Assembly (NCBI RefSeq): GCF_036785885.1
Contig: NC_092312.1
Coordinates: 17,688,001-17,752,000, forward strand
Source: Coffea arabica
Taxonomy: Eukaryota > Streptophyta > Magnoliopsida > Gentianales > Rubiaceae
DNA length: 64,000 nucleotides
Direction of reading: 5' to 3'
The position numbers were made by a program, and so were the translations under genes. This document shows positions 48,888 to 60,462 of the stretch, piece after piece. Under the pieces are notes generated by a model. It made no database searches and was not told the origin of the DNA. It saw only the letters and a list, made by a program, of their open reading frames with translations. Position 1 is the first letter of the stretch; each line of letters opens with the position of its first letter.

Positions 48888-50582
48888 CAACAACTCGATG
48901 TGGGACCATTGTCCAAGCCTTGTGGCTCCAACTAAGTTGAGGCAACCGACTGTAGTAAGTGAATTATGTAGTAAAAATAAAAAATAAAAAATGCGCGTGA
49001 CTTTCTAAAGAACAACAATAAATAGATATATATTAGACTCAATTGATAAATTAATCATCATCGATTGTTGAATCATACAAATTAAATTAACCTTTTGTGA
49101 TCATTATCACTATCATCGTTATTTATCCGTTAATAGTAATGGATTCTTTTTTTTGTTGAAACCCATACAGTGTTTTATAACTAAAAGTATAGGTATAGGT
49201 TTATATATTTTTTCCCTACTCTTTTTCTAATTTTTTTTCACTATTTTAATTTCTTCTAGTATTTTTTAACTTTTTATTGTTTATTAAAAATATCAATTAC
49301 ATTGGTGAGTAAATATTGATTCCCTATTAAAATAACAATCAATCACAAAATGAGCCTATGATATCCATTAAGTCATTCCGATTAAGTATTAACCTTAGTC
49401 AAATGATAAGTATTACTATGAATCATTTTGAAACTCATTCCTTGAGGAACCAACTTACCAAATGCCTTCTAAGTACATGAAACAAACTGGTTTATGCTAA
49501 ACTTGATTGATAGCACAATTTGTGTAGATAAACTTTTTTGTGAAAATTCATGAAATATGTGATGCAATCCCCAAACCATGATCAATTGTAAGTAAGAAAA
49601 AGAAAAGTCAATGAATGATTGCCTAACTGATTCTCATGTTAATGCCTAAATCTTTTTTTAAATCTAGTAATATTTCATTGGTTGACACTTGTCACAATTA
49701 TCATTTGTATCATGGTAGAAATTTTCTTTGGTTCTTTTCTTTTTATTCGAATAAAAAATTTATTTATGAATTTTAATTTTCACCCAGTTTCTAATTACAT
49801 TTTTGTTGATAGTACTAACACTTACCACTTTCGTTAATTGCCATATAATGTAATTACATCTAAATTTCTAATTCTTTCATTTATCTTTTCACTCCACTTA
49901 ATTAATTACCTTTCTACAATACTTATGAGTCATTATTTTTTTCGTTTCAAGTACAAAATGACAATTCCTTAAAGACTACTAGGAAATCTTTTTTTTTTTT
50001 GGAATAATTTCAGAAACCTCCCCTAAAGTTTTCGACAATTTCACTCGGCTCTGTTGAGATTTTCATAATTACGGAAACCTCACTTAGTGTGACAAAAAAA
50101 CAACAATATCCTTCATTAATTGTCAATTCATTGAAAAACTCTATCAAATATTTAAGATTTTTCATCTATTATCAACTAATAATTCAAACGACAGTTTTTT
50201 TCAATTCCATTTCCACACTACAAGCTTTACAAGCGAGACCAGACGAGAGTCAAATTAAAAAAAGTACATTTTCCACACATTTCTTGCTAGCTGTGGATGC
50301 CAAAGTACTGGCTGTTGCATCATTTGACTCCTATACGCATTGTGCTGCAGCAAATACACGCGGATTTACAATTTCTACGGGCGCCACAAATCTTCTTCGG
50401 ACCCATTTCAAACCTCTACTTACCGGAGTTCCTCCTAAGTATCCTTGCATGCGGTGTTGTCTCATCTATGTTGGCAGACTTACAAAAGGACACAGTAGCA
50501 TCTCTATTTTTGGTTTGAACAAACCCGTCCAAACCACTATCAGGCCTCAACCATCACATAGTCGCCTGAACATGTGAGTTAG
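48888..50582. other. AT-rich spacer with unrecognised 162-codon frame
   Basis: The longest frame (50089-50577, plus) overlaps a repeat-like start (AGAAACCTCCCCTAAAGTTT near 50012) and has no recognisable domain. It is probably chance coding within an old repeat. No exon model or RNA gene was supported. Confidence 0.4.
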
Positions 50583-50736
50583 GACCCGTTTGATATTTGC
50601 GACAGCTTATTTAAAAATACTTCTCCAGTAGAACTTTTAATAAAAGTATTTGTTAACTGCTCAAGTGCTTTCTTTTTTAGCAAAGTGTTTTTTTTTTTTT
50701 TTTTTTTATCAAAAGCACCGGAACCCAAACGGGGCC
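50583..50736. mobile_element. Shortened hAT-like MITE at the 3' end of the broken lipase copy
   Basis: Ends GACCCGTTTGATATTTGCGACAGC and, on the other strand, GGCCCCGTTTGGGTTCCGG match those of the longer element at 54988-55383. Most of the interior is missing, leaving about 155 bp. It abuts the lipase stop codon, as does its partner. Confidence 0.75.
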
Positions 50737-53711
50737 TTAGTAACTACCAAATTTTCTGAATGACTTCAAGAACCTAATCATCTTATCATACACGTCTTCC
50801 TTTGATCTTACACTCAGGAGGAAGTCTATGTGACCGTATTCCTCAAGAAAAAGCACCTCTGGCTGTCTTTTTAGTTCCTTCAGCGTGCGCTGCACATCAG
50901 TAACGTCAGCTAATGAATCGTTACCCCCATAAGCCATCCACAATGGTAAAGAATTCGGAATGCTGCTAACATCAAATGCTGGAGGCCAAAACCGTCCATA
51001 GCGTATCAGGTTCTTAAAGATTCCATAATCATACTTTCTGAAAGTACCTTCACGGATCACTGGAAAAAAAACACAATTCAATGGGTAGGAACTAGGAGAG
51101 TAAGAGCGAATGTATGAGAAAAAATGAGGAAAAAAGCTACACAGACTTAGCCTGATATAGCAAGTTTGAATAACTTCAGCAAACCAAAAGGCCAAAGACA
51201 ATGATATCCTGCTAGTGCATACTTTGAAAAAGATGATTCAGATTCTTTGAGGATGTAGGTTGTGGTTCATATTCGAGATAGAAATTGATCCGGGAGTTGT
51301 TGAAGCAACAGTTCTTTCCTGAAAGGTTAATCCACCATTTAATAAGATACAGATGGCAATATAATAGTTTAACCATTCTAAACACTCGAATAATTACTTC
51401 CCAACTTGCTCTACAGTGCTAGATTGCTAGCAGAAAAGCAAAGCAGAAAAGTTTGTCATGAAAGGAATTTTTTTTTTAAAGGCCAAATAACAGAACATGA
51501 ATAAGGACCTGTAACCGGAGTAAGCAACTCATTGCAATTCACATATTCACTGCATAATATGTCCATCATATGGGTGCTGCAGTCACTGAATAGATAACAG
51601 AACAGAAAGGATTATATAAACCGAAGATATGTGGAAACCTGACCGAAAGAAAGAGCCAAAATTAATAAGACCTTTTGAAATTAAGTTCATGAATGCCCAT
51701 CACACATAACACCTGCTTAGAGAAAAATGACAACTTAAGCACACTGACAAATAAGCCCTGATGGGAATGCTCAAAAAGAAACCACACAAACCTCATCAAT
51801 ATGCATTTTCACTAATCTTAGGACAAAAGACGAACTTATATGATCCAAATATGAGATAGGAGAAAGAAGCGCAGCAGCTTCAACCATTGATACTATATGT
51901 GGTTGAGTAAAAGCAGCCAGAGACATTATTGTTCCCTGCAAAATAAAGCAAAGGACATCGAATATCAGAAAAACAAAAACCAACAACCAAATGAAGATAT
52001 AACATATAGTTCTCAAGAGATTCAAGACCTGTGAATGACCAACAATAAATATTTTTGAGTTGGTGATGTTATAAATATAACGAGCCATTCCTTCCAGATC
52101 ATACAGAGCCAATTCCTGCCAACTCCAATCCCAAAAATCCTAAAAACCAAGAGAAGAAACCATTAAAGTAAGAGGGTTCATAAAGCACATCTAGTTTATG
52201 CAAAAAGAATATTTTTGCTGCATCCCAAATCAGGACAAGACCATGCAGAAGTAACTTGTGAAATAAATTCTACACATAGAGGGGGGATGGTGGTCCACCA
52301 CTCCTGCTCTTCCGAGCATTAACCATTTGATGGCTACGACTTCAAAGCAATTCATATTTATACCTTGCTTTTACCTGAGTAATCAAATCATGACAAGTCA
52401 ATATATGAATGTAATTTGAAAACCTGTACTACATTACAATTTCCAACAGTTACAGAACTTAAAGATTATAACCAGATGTCAAAGACAAGCTATAAATACC
52501 TTGTCTTTTTCTGTCAGATGGACATGTCGACGACTCCAATGTGTCCCACGCACATTTCCAGCCCAAACATCAAAGCCATGATCAGCCAGGATAAAGTGAT
52601 AAACCCCAATGATTGATTTGGAGAGTTCAAGAACCAGGCATCACCTGCCTGTTATATTTTTCAGTTGCTCAATTGTTAATATACGAGACTGCTACCCAAT
52701 CCTTTCTTTATATTACATTCACAAAATGGAAGGGGGGGAGGCGGGGAGGACAATTACAATTTCTGTGAGTCTAGATAAGGCTAATCATGCTTGTTAAAGA
52801 TCTTTGTAATAATAAAGTAGCATTTCCTATAGATGCGAAAGCCATTTTAGCTTATAATTTTAACCAAAACCAAGATGCACGGACGAAATAATTTACAGCT
52901 TACACACTGAACTTTGACATAGTATTACTCTTACAGCTTGAATATGCACACATTTATGGAGGCACCAAAGCACTAAGAATGCTCAATTCCGATAAGCAAC
53001 AAATCTAACTAAAGAAGATAGTGAACTGAAAAATAAACTTTTGTACCATAAAACAGTTTTGGCTGCACAAAGTAGCAACCGTAATGATGATTGGTAAATA
53101 TCTTCCATAGAATTGGAATTTGAAAGAACGAATAGAGCTAAATTCAAATGTGGCCTCTCCACTATGATTTTTTTTTTTTTCTAAAAAAAATAAAATAAAA
53201 TAGAAATCATGTAAACAAATTATTTTAGGAGAGATTACCATCATTAGCCCGTGAAGGAGAAGAACTGGAGGACCGTATTGCCCTCTGAGATATCTGGAGT
53301 TAGATGCCACCCGCTGAAGTCCAAGCAAGTAACCATCATTTGTTTGTGCCTGGATCAACAATTCCACATTCTTAAACTAAATCACCTGCACGCTATATTT
53401 CAGAAAAATCGTCTACAGCTTAGTCACGCCTTCAATACGTAGGTAGACAAAAAAGTAAGATCAATGATTAATGAAATTTATTCATGTGTACCACTGTACA
53501 CAAATACTATATTCAACAAAGAACGATACGTAGATAGAGATAGAGATTCTACGGTGTGCTCGGAGCAAGGATAGCCATAAGGTTGGATGAGGTGAGCACA
53601 GAGACCATCTGCCGGAGAATTGGGAAGGCGAATATATGAAACTCTGGCGGATTCTCCGGCTGAACTGAGGAGTAATACACTGAGCAACAAAACCGTCACC
53701 AGACGCTCCAT
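50737..53711 (-). pseudogene. LIP1: Triacylglycerol lipase 1-like, frameshifted tandem copy
   Basis: Nine exons correspond one to one with the intact copy at 55384-59086: 53553-53711, 53239-53349, 52500-52648, 52029-52139, 51792-51935, 51672-51712, 51509-51585, 51223-51318, 50737-51059. All splice sites are kept. Exon 3 is 149 bases instead of 141: an 8-base insertion near 52602-52612 (a local GATAAA duplication) shifts the frame after GFI and reaches TGA later in the same exon, before the GHSQG active-site region. A product would stop at about 130 residues, of which about 110 are normal. The rest of the gene still looks coding, so the break is recent. An assembly error would be the alternative explanation. 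The acid-lipase fold and role are described under the intact copy. Confidence 0.85.
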
Positions 53712-54046
53712 TTTCAGGCCACTGGAGTGCGGAAAACACAGCGGAACGACGGACCAACGGGCTGGGACCTCCCGGGAGAGGAGAGTGTGGAGTCTCACAA
53801 TGCTCCAGAAGAAAGATGCGTTCGCAGGAAACCGAACGAGACAGTCAAGGACCTGAGAAGCTCCGCCCCTGTGTCGGTCAAGGACCTGCATTTCTAAAAA
53901 AATTCAACCCTTTCTGAAAAATTTCTTGTTTGGGTCTCCTCGAATCCTCCGTTCCCTTTACTGTACAGTATACAGTAAGAATAGACATAGAATCGCATCT
54001 AAGTATCTAACGTGAAAAAAAAAAAAAAAAACTTCTAATACAAGAG
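53712..54046 (-). promoter_or_regulatory. Promoter and leader of the broken lipase copy
   Basis: Sequence up to about 53950 is highly similar to that upstream of the intact copy. The frame stays open upstream of MERL for more than 40 codons in both copies, but the far upstream codons differ between them, so MERL with its signal peptide is preferred as the start. Confidence 0.5.
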
Positions 54047-54532
54047 TAATAGCTAGTTTGGGAGGATGGAAATGAAAAGAAAAGAAGAGAAATGATAAGT
54101 TAGAAAAGAAAAGAAAGGATCAAAGTTTCTATCTAAATTGTTTGGAAGTTTTAAAAAAGAAAAGAAAGTGAGTAGTTTTCTTTTGTTTGGGAGTTGAATG
54201 TAAAAGAAAAGAAAAGATACTTAAACAAATTATTTTACAAATATGCCCTTTCTATAAACAAATGTGAGAAGGATTCATCGGGTATTAAAATGTTTTGTAT
54301 CAGGATTTTAAGGATAATTTGGTCATATTGAAAAATTTACTTAAACTTCTGTCCGTTCCTTCCCTTTCCGCCCAACATTGGGCGGAAAGTTTTCCAAAAG
54401 ATGAAGTGGAGTGGAATCTTTCCTATTCCTTTCTTTTCCTTCTCATTTTAACTCCCAAACAATGAAAAAACTTTTTTATCCCTTCAAAACCTTTCTTTTC
54501 TTTTCATTTCCATCCTCCCAAACTAGCTATAA
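54047..54532. mobile_element. PIF/Harbinger (Tourist-like) MITE, 480 bp
   Basis: Terminal inverted repeats of at least 35 bp are perfect: the left begins TAGCTAGTTTGGGAGGATGG at 54050 and the right is its exact complement ending at 54529. TAA flanks both sides (54047-54049, 54530-54532), the 3-bp duplication of Harbinger elements. The interior is GAAAAGAAAAG-rich with a TTTCCGCCCA/TGGGCGGAAA core. It is absent from the corresponding place in the second lipase unit, near 59390-59420. Confidence 0.85.
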
Positions 54533-54987
54533 GGGTAGATATATAATAGAATCTAACGTGTTAAAAAAAAAAAAAGAAGAAAGATAGAGTATAAAGAGAG
54601 AGATTCTCTTCTGTCCACTTGGTACCGACACAAACGCTCTCTTACAGCGCGTCCGGTATACCTTTCTTTGCTCAAGAGCCAAGCATAACGTCAGTTGATG
54701 AAGCGGATCTAGGAGTGGGCTATAAAAGCTCACCTATTTGGGCTATAACAGTACAACAATCATGGGCTTGTCACTGGTCGATATTTAAAAATCAGGCTAG
54801 TCCGCTGAGCTAATTGTTTAAGAACTTTTAACATTTCCGATACTAAACTTTCGTATTGTGGGCTCCAACAGAGAACGGGCTTGTCGTTGCAAGTGCCGTG
54901 GAATCCATTGCACTAATTAGAGTGAATAGGTATCCCAAATTCCGCTCAACCGGTCAAGAGTGACTTGCACGGTAATCATGAGATTTT
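54533..54987. other. Upstream part of duplication unit A
   Basis: This stretch aligns with 59420-59877 in the second unit, for example AAGCGGATCTAGGA followed by GGGCTATAAAAG at about 54700 and 59600. The GGGCTATAAAAG word may be part of a degraded repeat. No coding exon was seen. Confidence 0.6.
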
Positions 54988-55383
54988 CGATCTGTTTGGA
55001 GTTGCGACAGCTTATTTAAAAATACTACTCCTGTAAAGTTTTGAATAAAAATATTTATTAACTGCTAAGTGCTTTTAAATTTATTATTTGGAGAGACACA
55101 GTTTAATCAGTACTTATTGTATTAAATAATGTGTAATTTAAATTTTAAAAAAAATATCTATCTCTTTATTTGGTATAACATATAATTAAATTTGATGTTT
55201 TATTTTTTAAATCATAAAAACTACTCTAAAAGCACTAAATTTGAGCTTTTGTTAAAGTGCTTTTAACACCAAAAATTCTACTCCTAATTTTATGGGATGA
55301 TATTCACCAAACATTTTAAAAGTACTTTTTAACACATAAAAGTGCTTTTTTCTTATCAAAAGCACCGGAACCCAAACGGGGCC
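54988..55383. mobile_element. hAT-like MITE at the junction between lipase units
   Basis: The left end TCTGTTTGGAGTTGCGACAGC and, on the other strand, GGCCCCGTTTGGGTTCCGG are the inverted ends of an element of about 395 bp with AAAAGTGCTTTT-type subterminal words. A shortened copy sits at 50583. The left end coincides with the point where the second duplication unit begins. A target duplication was not resolved. Confidence 0.7.
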
Positions 55384-58300
55384 TTAGTAACTACCAAATT
55401 TTCTGAATGACTTCAAGAACCTAATCATGTCATCATACAAGTCTTCCTTTGATCTTACACTCAGGAGGAAGTCTATGTGACCGTATTCCTCAAGAAAAAG
55501 CACCTCTGGCTGGCTTTTTAGTTCCTTCAGTGTGTGCTGCACATCAGTAACGTCAGCTAATGAATCGTTACCCCCATAAGCCATCCACAATGGTAAAGAA
55601 TTCGGAATGCTGCTAACATCAAATGCTGGAGGCTGCAACCGTCCATAGCGTATCAGGTTCTTCAAGATTCCATAATCATACATTCTGAAAGTACCTTCAC
55701 GGATCACTGCAAAATAAACACAATTCAATGGGTAGGAACTAGCAGAGTAAGAGCGAATGCATGAGAAAAAAATGAGGAAAAAGGCTACACAGACTTAGCC
55801 TGGTATAGCAAGTTTGAAAAACTTCAGCAAACCAAAAGGCCAAAGAAAATATCCTGCTAGTGCATACTTTGAAAAAGATGATTCAGATTCTTTGAGGATG
55901 TAGGTTCCGGTTCGTATTCGAGATAGAAATCAATCCGGGAGATGTTGAAGCAACAGTTCTTTCCTGAAATGTTAACCCACCATCTAATAAGATACAGATG
56001 GCAATATAATAGTTTAACCATTCTAAACACTCGACTAATTACTTCCCAACTTGCTCTACAGTGCTAGATTGCTAGCAGAAAAGCAAAGCAGAAGAGTTTG
56101 TTGCGAAACGAATTTTTTTCTTTTAAAGGCCAAATAACAGAACACGAATAAGGACCTGTAATCGTAGTAAGCAAGTCATTGCAATTCGCATATTCATCGC
56201 ATACCATATCCATCATATGGGTGCCCCAGTCACTGAATAGATAATAGAACATGTCAGAAAGGAATATATAAACTGAAGATATGTGGAAACCTGATTGAAA
56301 GAAAGAGCCAAAATTAACAAGACCTTTTGAAATTAAGTTCATGAATGCCCATCACAAGTAACACCTGCTTAGAGAAAAATGACAACTTAAGCACACTGAC
56401 AAATAAGCCCTGATGGGAATACTCGAAAAGAAACCACACAAACCTCATCAATATGCATTTTCACTAATCTTAGGACAAAAGACGAACTTATATGATCCAA
56501 AAATGAGATAGGAGAAAGAAGCGCAGCAGCTTCAACCATTGATACTATATGTGGTTGAGTAAAAGCAGCCAGAGACATTATTGTTCCCTGCAAAATAAAG
56601 CAAAGGACATCGAATATCAGAAAAACAAAAACCACCAACCAAATGAAGAAATAACATAGTTCTCAAGAGATTCAAGACCTGTGAATGACCAACAATAAAT
56701 ATTTTTGAATTGGTGATGTTATAAATATAACGAGCCATTCCTTCCAGATCATACAGAGCCAATTCCTGCCAACTCCAATCCCAAAAATCCTAAAAAAACA
56801 AGAGAAGAAACCATTAAAGCAAGAGGGTTCATAAAGCACATCTAGTTTATGCAAAAAGAATATTTTTGCTGCATCCCAGATCAGGACAAGACCATGCAGA
56901 AGTAACTTGTGAAATAAATTCTACATATAGAGGGAGGATGGTGGTCCACCACTCCTGCTCTTCTGAGCATTAACCATTTGATGGCTAAGGTTTCAAAGCA
57001 ATTCATATTTATACCTTGGCTTTACCTGAGTAATCAAATCATGACAAGTCAATATATGAATGTAATTTGAAAACCAGTGCTACATTACAATTTACAACAG
57101 TTACAGCACTTAAAGATTATAACCAGATGTCAAAGACAAGCTATAAATACCTTGTCTTTTTCAGTCAGAGAGACATGTCCATGACTCCAACGTGTCCCAC
57201 GCACATTTCCAGCCCAAACATCAAAGCCATGATCAGCCAGGATAAACCCCAATGATTGATTTGGAGAGTTCAAGAACCAGGCATCACCTGCCTGTTATAT
57301 TTTTTCAGTTGCTCAATTGTTAATATACTAGACTGCAACCCAATCCTTTCTTTACATTACATTGACAAAAAGAGGGGGGGGGGGGGGGGGGGGGGGAGAG
57401 ACAATTACCATTTCTGTGAGTCTAGACAAGGGTAATCATGTTTGTTAAAGATCTTTGTAATAATACAGTTGCAATTCCTATAGATGCGAAAGCAATTTTA
57501 GCTTATAATTTTAACCAAAACCAAGATGCATGGATGAAAAAATTTACAGCTTACACACTGAATTTTGACATAGTAATACTCTTACAGCTTGAATATGCAC
57601 ACATTTATGGAACCATCAGTCAGAATCAAATTCGCTCATTGAGGGAAGCACATAGCACACAAGTGGGAGGCTAGTAGCAGGGAAAAGGCAAGAAAGAGTA
57701 TTGAGAGATAGATGTGGCAACAGGAAATAAGTAACTGTCATCAATAATAACCTCTCATTTTCTACAGAAAGATAAAAGCTACTAATATAGGCAAAGTAGC
57801 TCAGCAATCAGGTAGGAGTTTTGACAATAGGCCTGCGTTAGCATTTCAAAAAGAAAGTTACGCATGGCAAATTCTGCAATAGTATAGTGCATCAGATTTA
57901 TAGTTAGGACAAAGTAAAGACAATGTGGGAAGTTTCCTGTTTCCCATGAGTAAGCCAGCATTGGCTCTGAGGCAGCTGGTATGCATAAAGGAAAAGATCT
58001 TATCCAAGCCACCATGCGGTAGTCAGTGGGGGTAGGGAAACTTCTTTAGGTAAACTCTTATAAATCTAAAATCACGTAACTGTCCTTTAATTACAATTAT
58101 GCATATAATCCAAGAAATTAAAATAAGCAAGCAGCACGGGTTCCATAGTTAGTTGCATCACTAAGAATGGTGGCTTATTGTACACTTTCCAATTCTTCAT
58201 TGTGCAAAATTTGTTGAAGTATCTTGCCTAAGAGCTGTGACGGACGCCATTTGATCTAACACATAATAATTGCATTACATTTTTACCAGTCACATGGGAA

Positions 58301-59086
58301 AAAATTCACAAAAACCTCACATACATTACAAGGAGGCACCAAAGCACTAAGAATGCACAATTCCGATAACCAACAGATCTAACTAAAGAAGATAGTGAAC
58401 TGAAAAATAAACTTTTGTACCATAAAACAGTTTTGACTGCACAAAGTAGTAACAGTAATGATGTTTGGTAAATATCTTCCATAGAACTGGAATTTAAAAG
58501 AACGAATACAGCTAAATTCAAATGCAGCCTCTCCAATATGATTTTTTTTTTCTTTTTCTGAAAAAAAAATAGAAATCATGTAAACGAATTATATTAGGAG
58601 AAATTACCATCATTAGCCCGTGAAGGAGAAGAACTGGAGGACCATATTGCCGTCTGAGATATCTGGAGTTAGATGCCACCCGCTGAAGTCCAAGCAAGTA
58701 ACCATCCTTTGTTTGTGCCTGCATCAATAATTCCACATTCTTAAACTAAATCACCTGTCCTGTACGCTATATTTCAGAAAAATCGTCTACAGCTTAGTAA
58801 CGCCTTCGATACGTAGGTAGACAAAAAAGTAAGATCAATGATTAATGAAATTTATATCATGTGTACCACTGTACACAAATACTATATTCAACAAAGAACG
58901 ATACGTAGATAGAGATAGAGATTCTACGGTGTGCTCGGAGCAAGGATAGCCATAAGGTTGGATGAGGTGAGCACAGAGACCATCTGCCGGAGAATTGGGG
59001 AGGCGAATATTTGAAACTCTGGCGGATTCTCCGGCCGAACTGAGGAGTAATACACTGAGCATCAAAACCGTCAGCAGACGCTCCAT
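55384..59086 (-). CDS. LIP1: Triacylglycerol lipase 1-like acid lipase, intact copy
   Basis: Nine exons on the minus strand encode 400 residues: 58928-59086, 58608-58718, 57151-57291, 56679-56789, 56444-56587, 56324-56364, 56156-56232, 55868-55963, 55384-55706. All are GT-AG with continuous phase. It belongs to the alpha/beta-hydrolase acid lipase family (gastric and lysosomal lipases; Arabidopsis LIP1), which hydrolyses acylglycerols. An N-terminal signal peptide ([22 protein letters not shown]) points to secretion or vacuole/apoplast. GHSQG gives nucleophile Ser173; Asp341 in GGNDSLADV and His370 in YGHIDF complete the triad with the 29-residue Asp-His spacing of gastric lipase. [16 protein letters not shown] supplies the oxyanion-hole region. 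The TAA stop directly abuts a MITE end. The frame is open upstream of MERL, so a longer N-terminus is possible but less likely. Confidence 0.94.
57374..57396 (+). repeat. 23-base G run in lipase intron 2
   Basis: An uninterrupted run of 23 G lies in the second intron of the intact lipase copy (C-rich in the sense strand). The corresponding place in the broken copy (about 52730-52750) has a shorter, interrupted G-rich tract. Such runs can form quadruplexes and are prone to sequencing error. Confidence 0.9.
57612..58334. other. 723-bp segment present only in the intact lipase copy
   Basis: The two lipase copies align up to CACATTTATGGA and resume at GGCACCAAAGCACTAAG. Between them this copy has 723 extra bases that the other lacks (junction at 52960). 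A GGA is shared at both edges, so a microhomology deletion in the broken copy is the simpler reading; an insertion here is the alternative. No element ends were recognised. Confidence 0.75.
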
Positions 59087-60251
59087 TTTCAGGCCACCGG
59101 AGTGCGGAAAACACAGCGGAACGACGGACCAACAGGCTGGGACCTCCCGGGAGAGGAGAGTGCGGAGTCTCACAATGCTCCAGAAGAAAGATGTGTTCGC
59201 AGGAAACCGAACGAGACCGAACATCAAGAAAATTAGTTGGCCGTGGGGACGGCTTTGAAAGCTCTATCCTTGCGTGTAGGTGAAAGCTCATTCCTGAAAA
59301 AATCTCTAATATTTTCTGAATAATTTCTCGTTTGGATTGATATTAGTTCAATTTCCTCCTTTTTACTTTAATTTAGTACAGTGGATGTAGAATAAAATCA
59401 GTGTCCGAAAAAATAAAGAAGATGGAATATAGGGAGAGATTCTTCTCGATCCACTTGTCGCGCTCTTACAGTGATACATTTCTTTGCCCAAGAGTCAAAG
59501 ATAAGAAATTAGTTTTAAGTTCACAAAAAAAAAAAGATAAGGTTAGTTTTTTTTTTTTTTTTTGGTCAAAAACGATAACGTTAGTTGATTAAGCGGATCT
59601 AGGAATGGGCTATAAAAGATCTCCTATTTGGGCTATGACAGCCCAACCGTCATGGGCTTGCCACTGGTCGATTTTTTAAAATCAGGCTAGCCCGCTGAGC
59701 TAATTGCGTAAGAACATTTAATATTTCTGCTACTACTAAACTTTCGTATTGTGGGCTATAACAGAGTACGGGCTTGTCGCTGTAAGAATCAATTGCACTA
59801 ATTAGAGTGAATAGGCACCCCAAATTCCACTCAACCGGTCAAGAGTGATTTGCACGGCAATCATGACATTTTCGACTCTCATGTCGTCCTTTTCCTACCA
59901 GTGGAAGACTAATTTAGTTTTTGTTTGATAATTCAGTTCAGTATTTATATTTAATGGATTCATATTTTGACAATTATAAATTGAATATCTAATTTAATTA
60001 AGCGCTACTGAATTTTCTAATCAAAACTTGCCTTCAAAATTGAGTGAATGTGATATACAGTCAAACGTATTAGATTTAACACTTAACAATTTAATAAATT
60101 TAAACTTCAGATTTTAGACTTCAAAATTCAATCTTATAGAATACATTCATATAGTCTTCCTAAATAGTGTATTATTGTTGGTGAGGGAACTGGATTCTTG
60201 CTTTGCCCAACAAATATGCCCATGAAAACAGTAAATAACCCCAGCACAGGC
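59087..60251. other. Promoter side of intact lipase and spacer
   Basis: Up to about 59877 this is the second copy of the duplicated upstream region; beyond that it is unique. T and A runs lie near 59525 and 59550. No gene could be supported. Confidence 0.5.
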
Positions 60252-60462
60252 CACTTGAGATCCTCGGTGACATGTTTTCTATGGCAATCCAATGCCGCCA
60301 ATAGTATTGTGCCAAGTGTCTTGTTATTATTTACACTTGAATTTTCTAATAATTCAACTTGGCTTGGTTTAACACAAGTTTAAATAATAACAAGACATTT
60401 GGCGCAATACTATTGGTGGCATTGAATTGCCATAGAAAACATATCACCGAGAATCCCAAGTG
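60252..60462. repeat. Near-perfect long hairpin (about 88-bp arms)
   Basis: The left arm 60252-60339 and right arm about 60374-60462 are inverted copies differing at about 8 positions, separated by about 34 bases. Shared words include ATGTTTTCTATGGCAAT and TGTCTTGTTATTATTTA. Seven of the eight differences are transitions. It lies about 580 bases 5' of the methylthioribose kinase start. It has no recognised transposon ends and could be a foldback MITE, a local inverted duplication, or the stem of a small-RNA precursor. Confidence 0.85.

Noticed and set aside
50089-50577. 162-codon plus-strand frame
   Set aside because: No known domain in this frame or its complement. It starts in repeat-like sequence and has no promoter or homologue I recognise.
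58835-59227. Longer N-terminus for the lipase starting upstream of MERL
   Set aside because: The extension would bury the signal peptide, and its first residues differ between the two copies.
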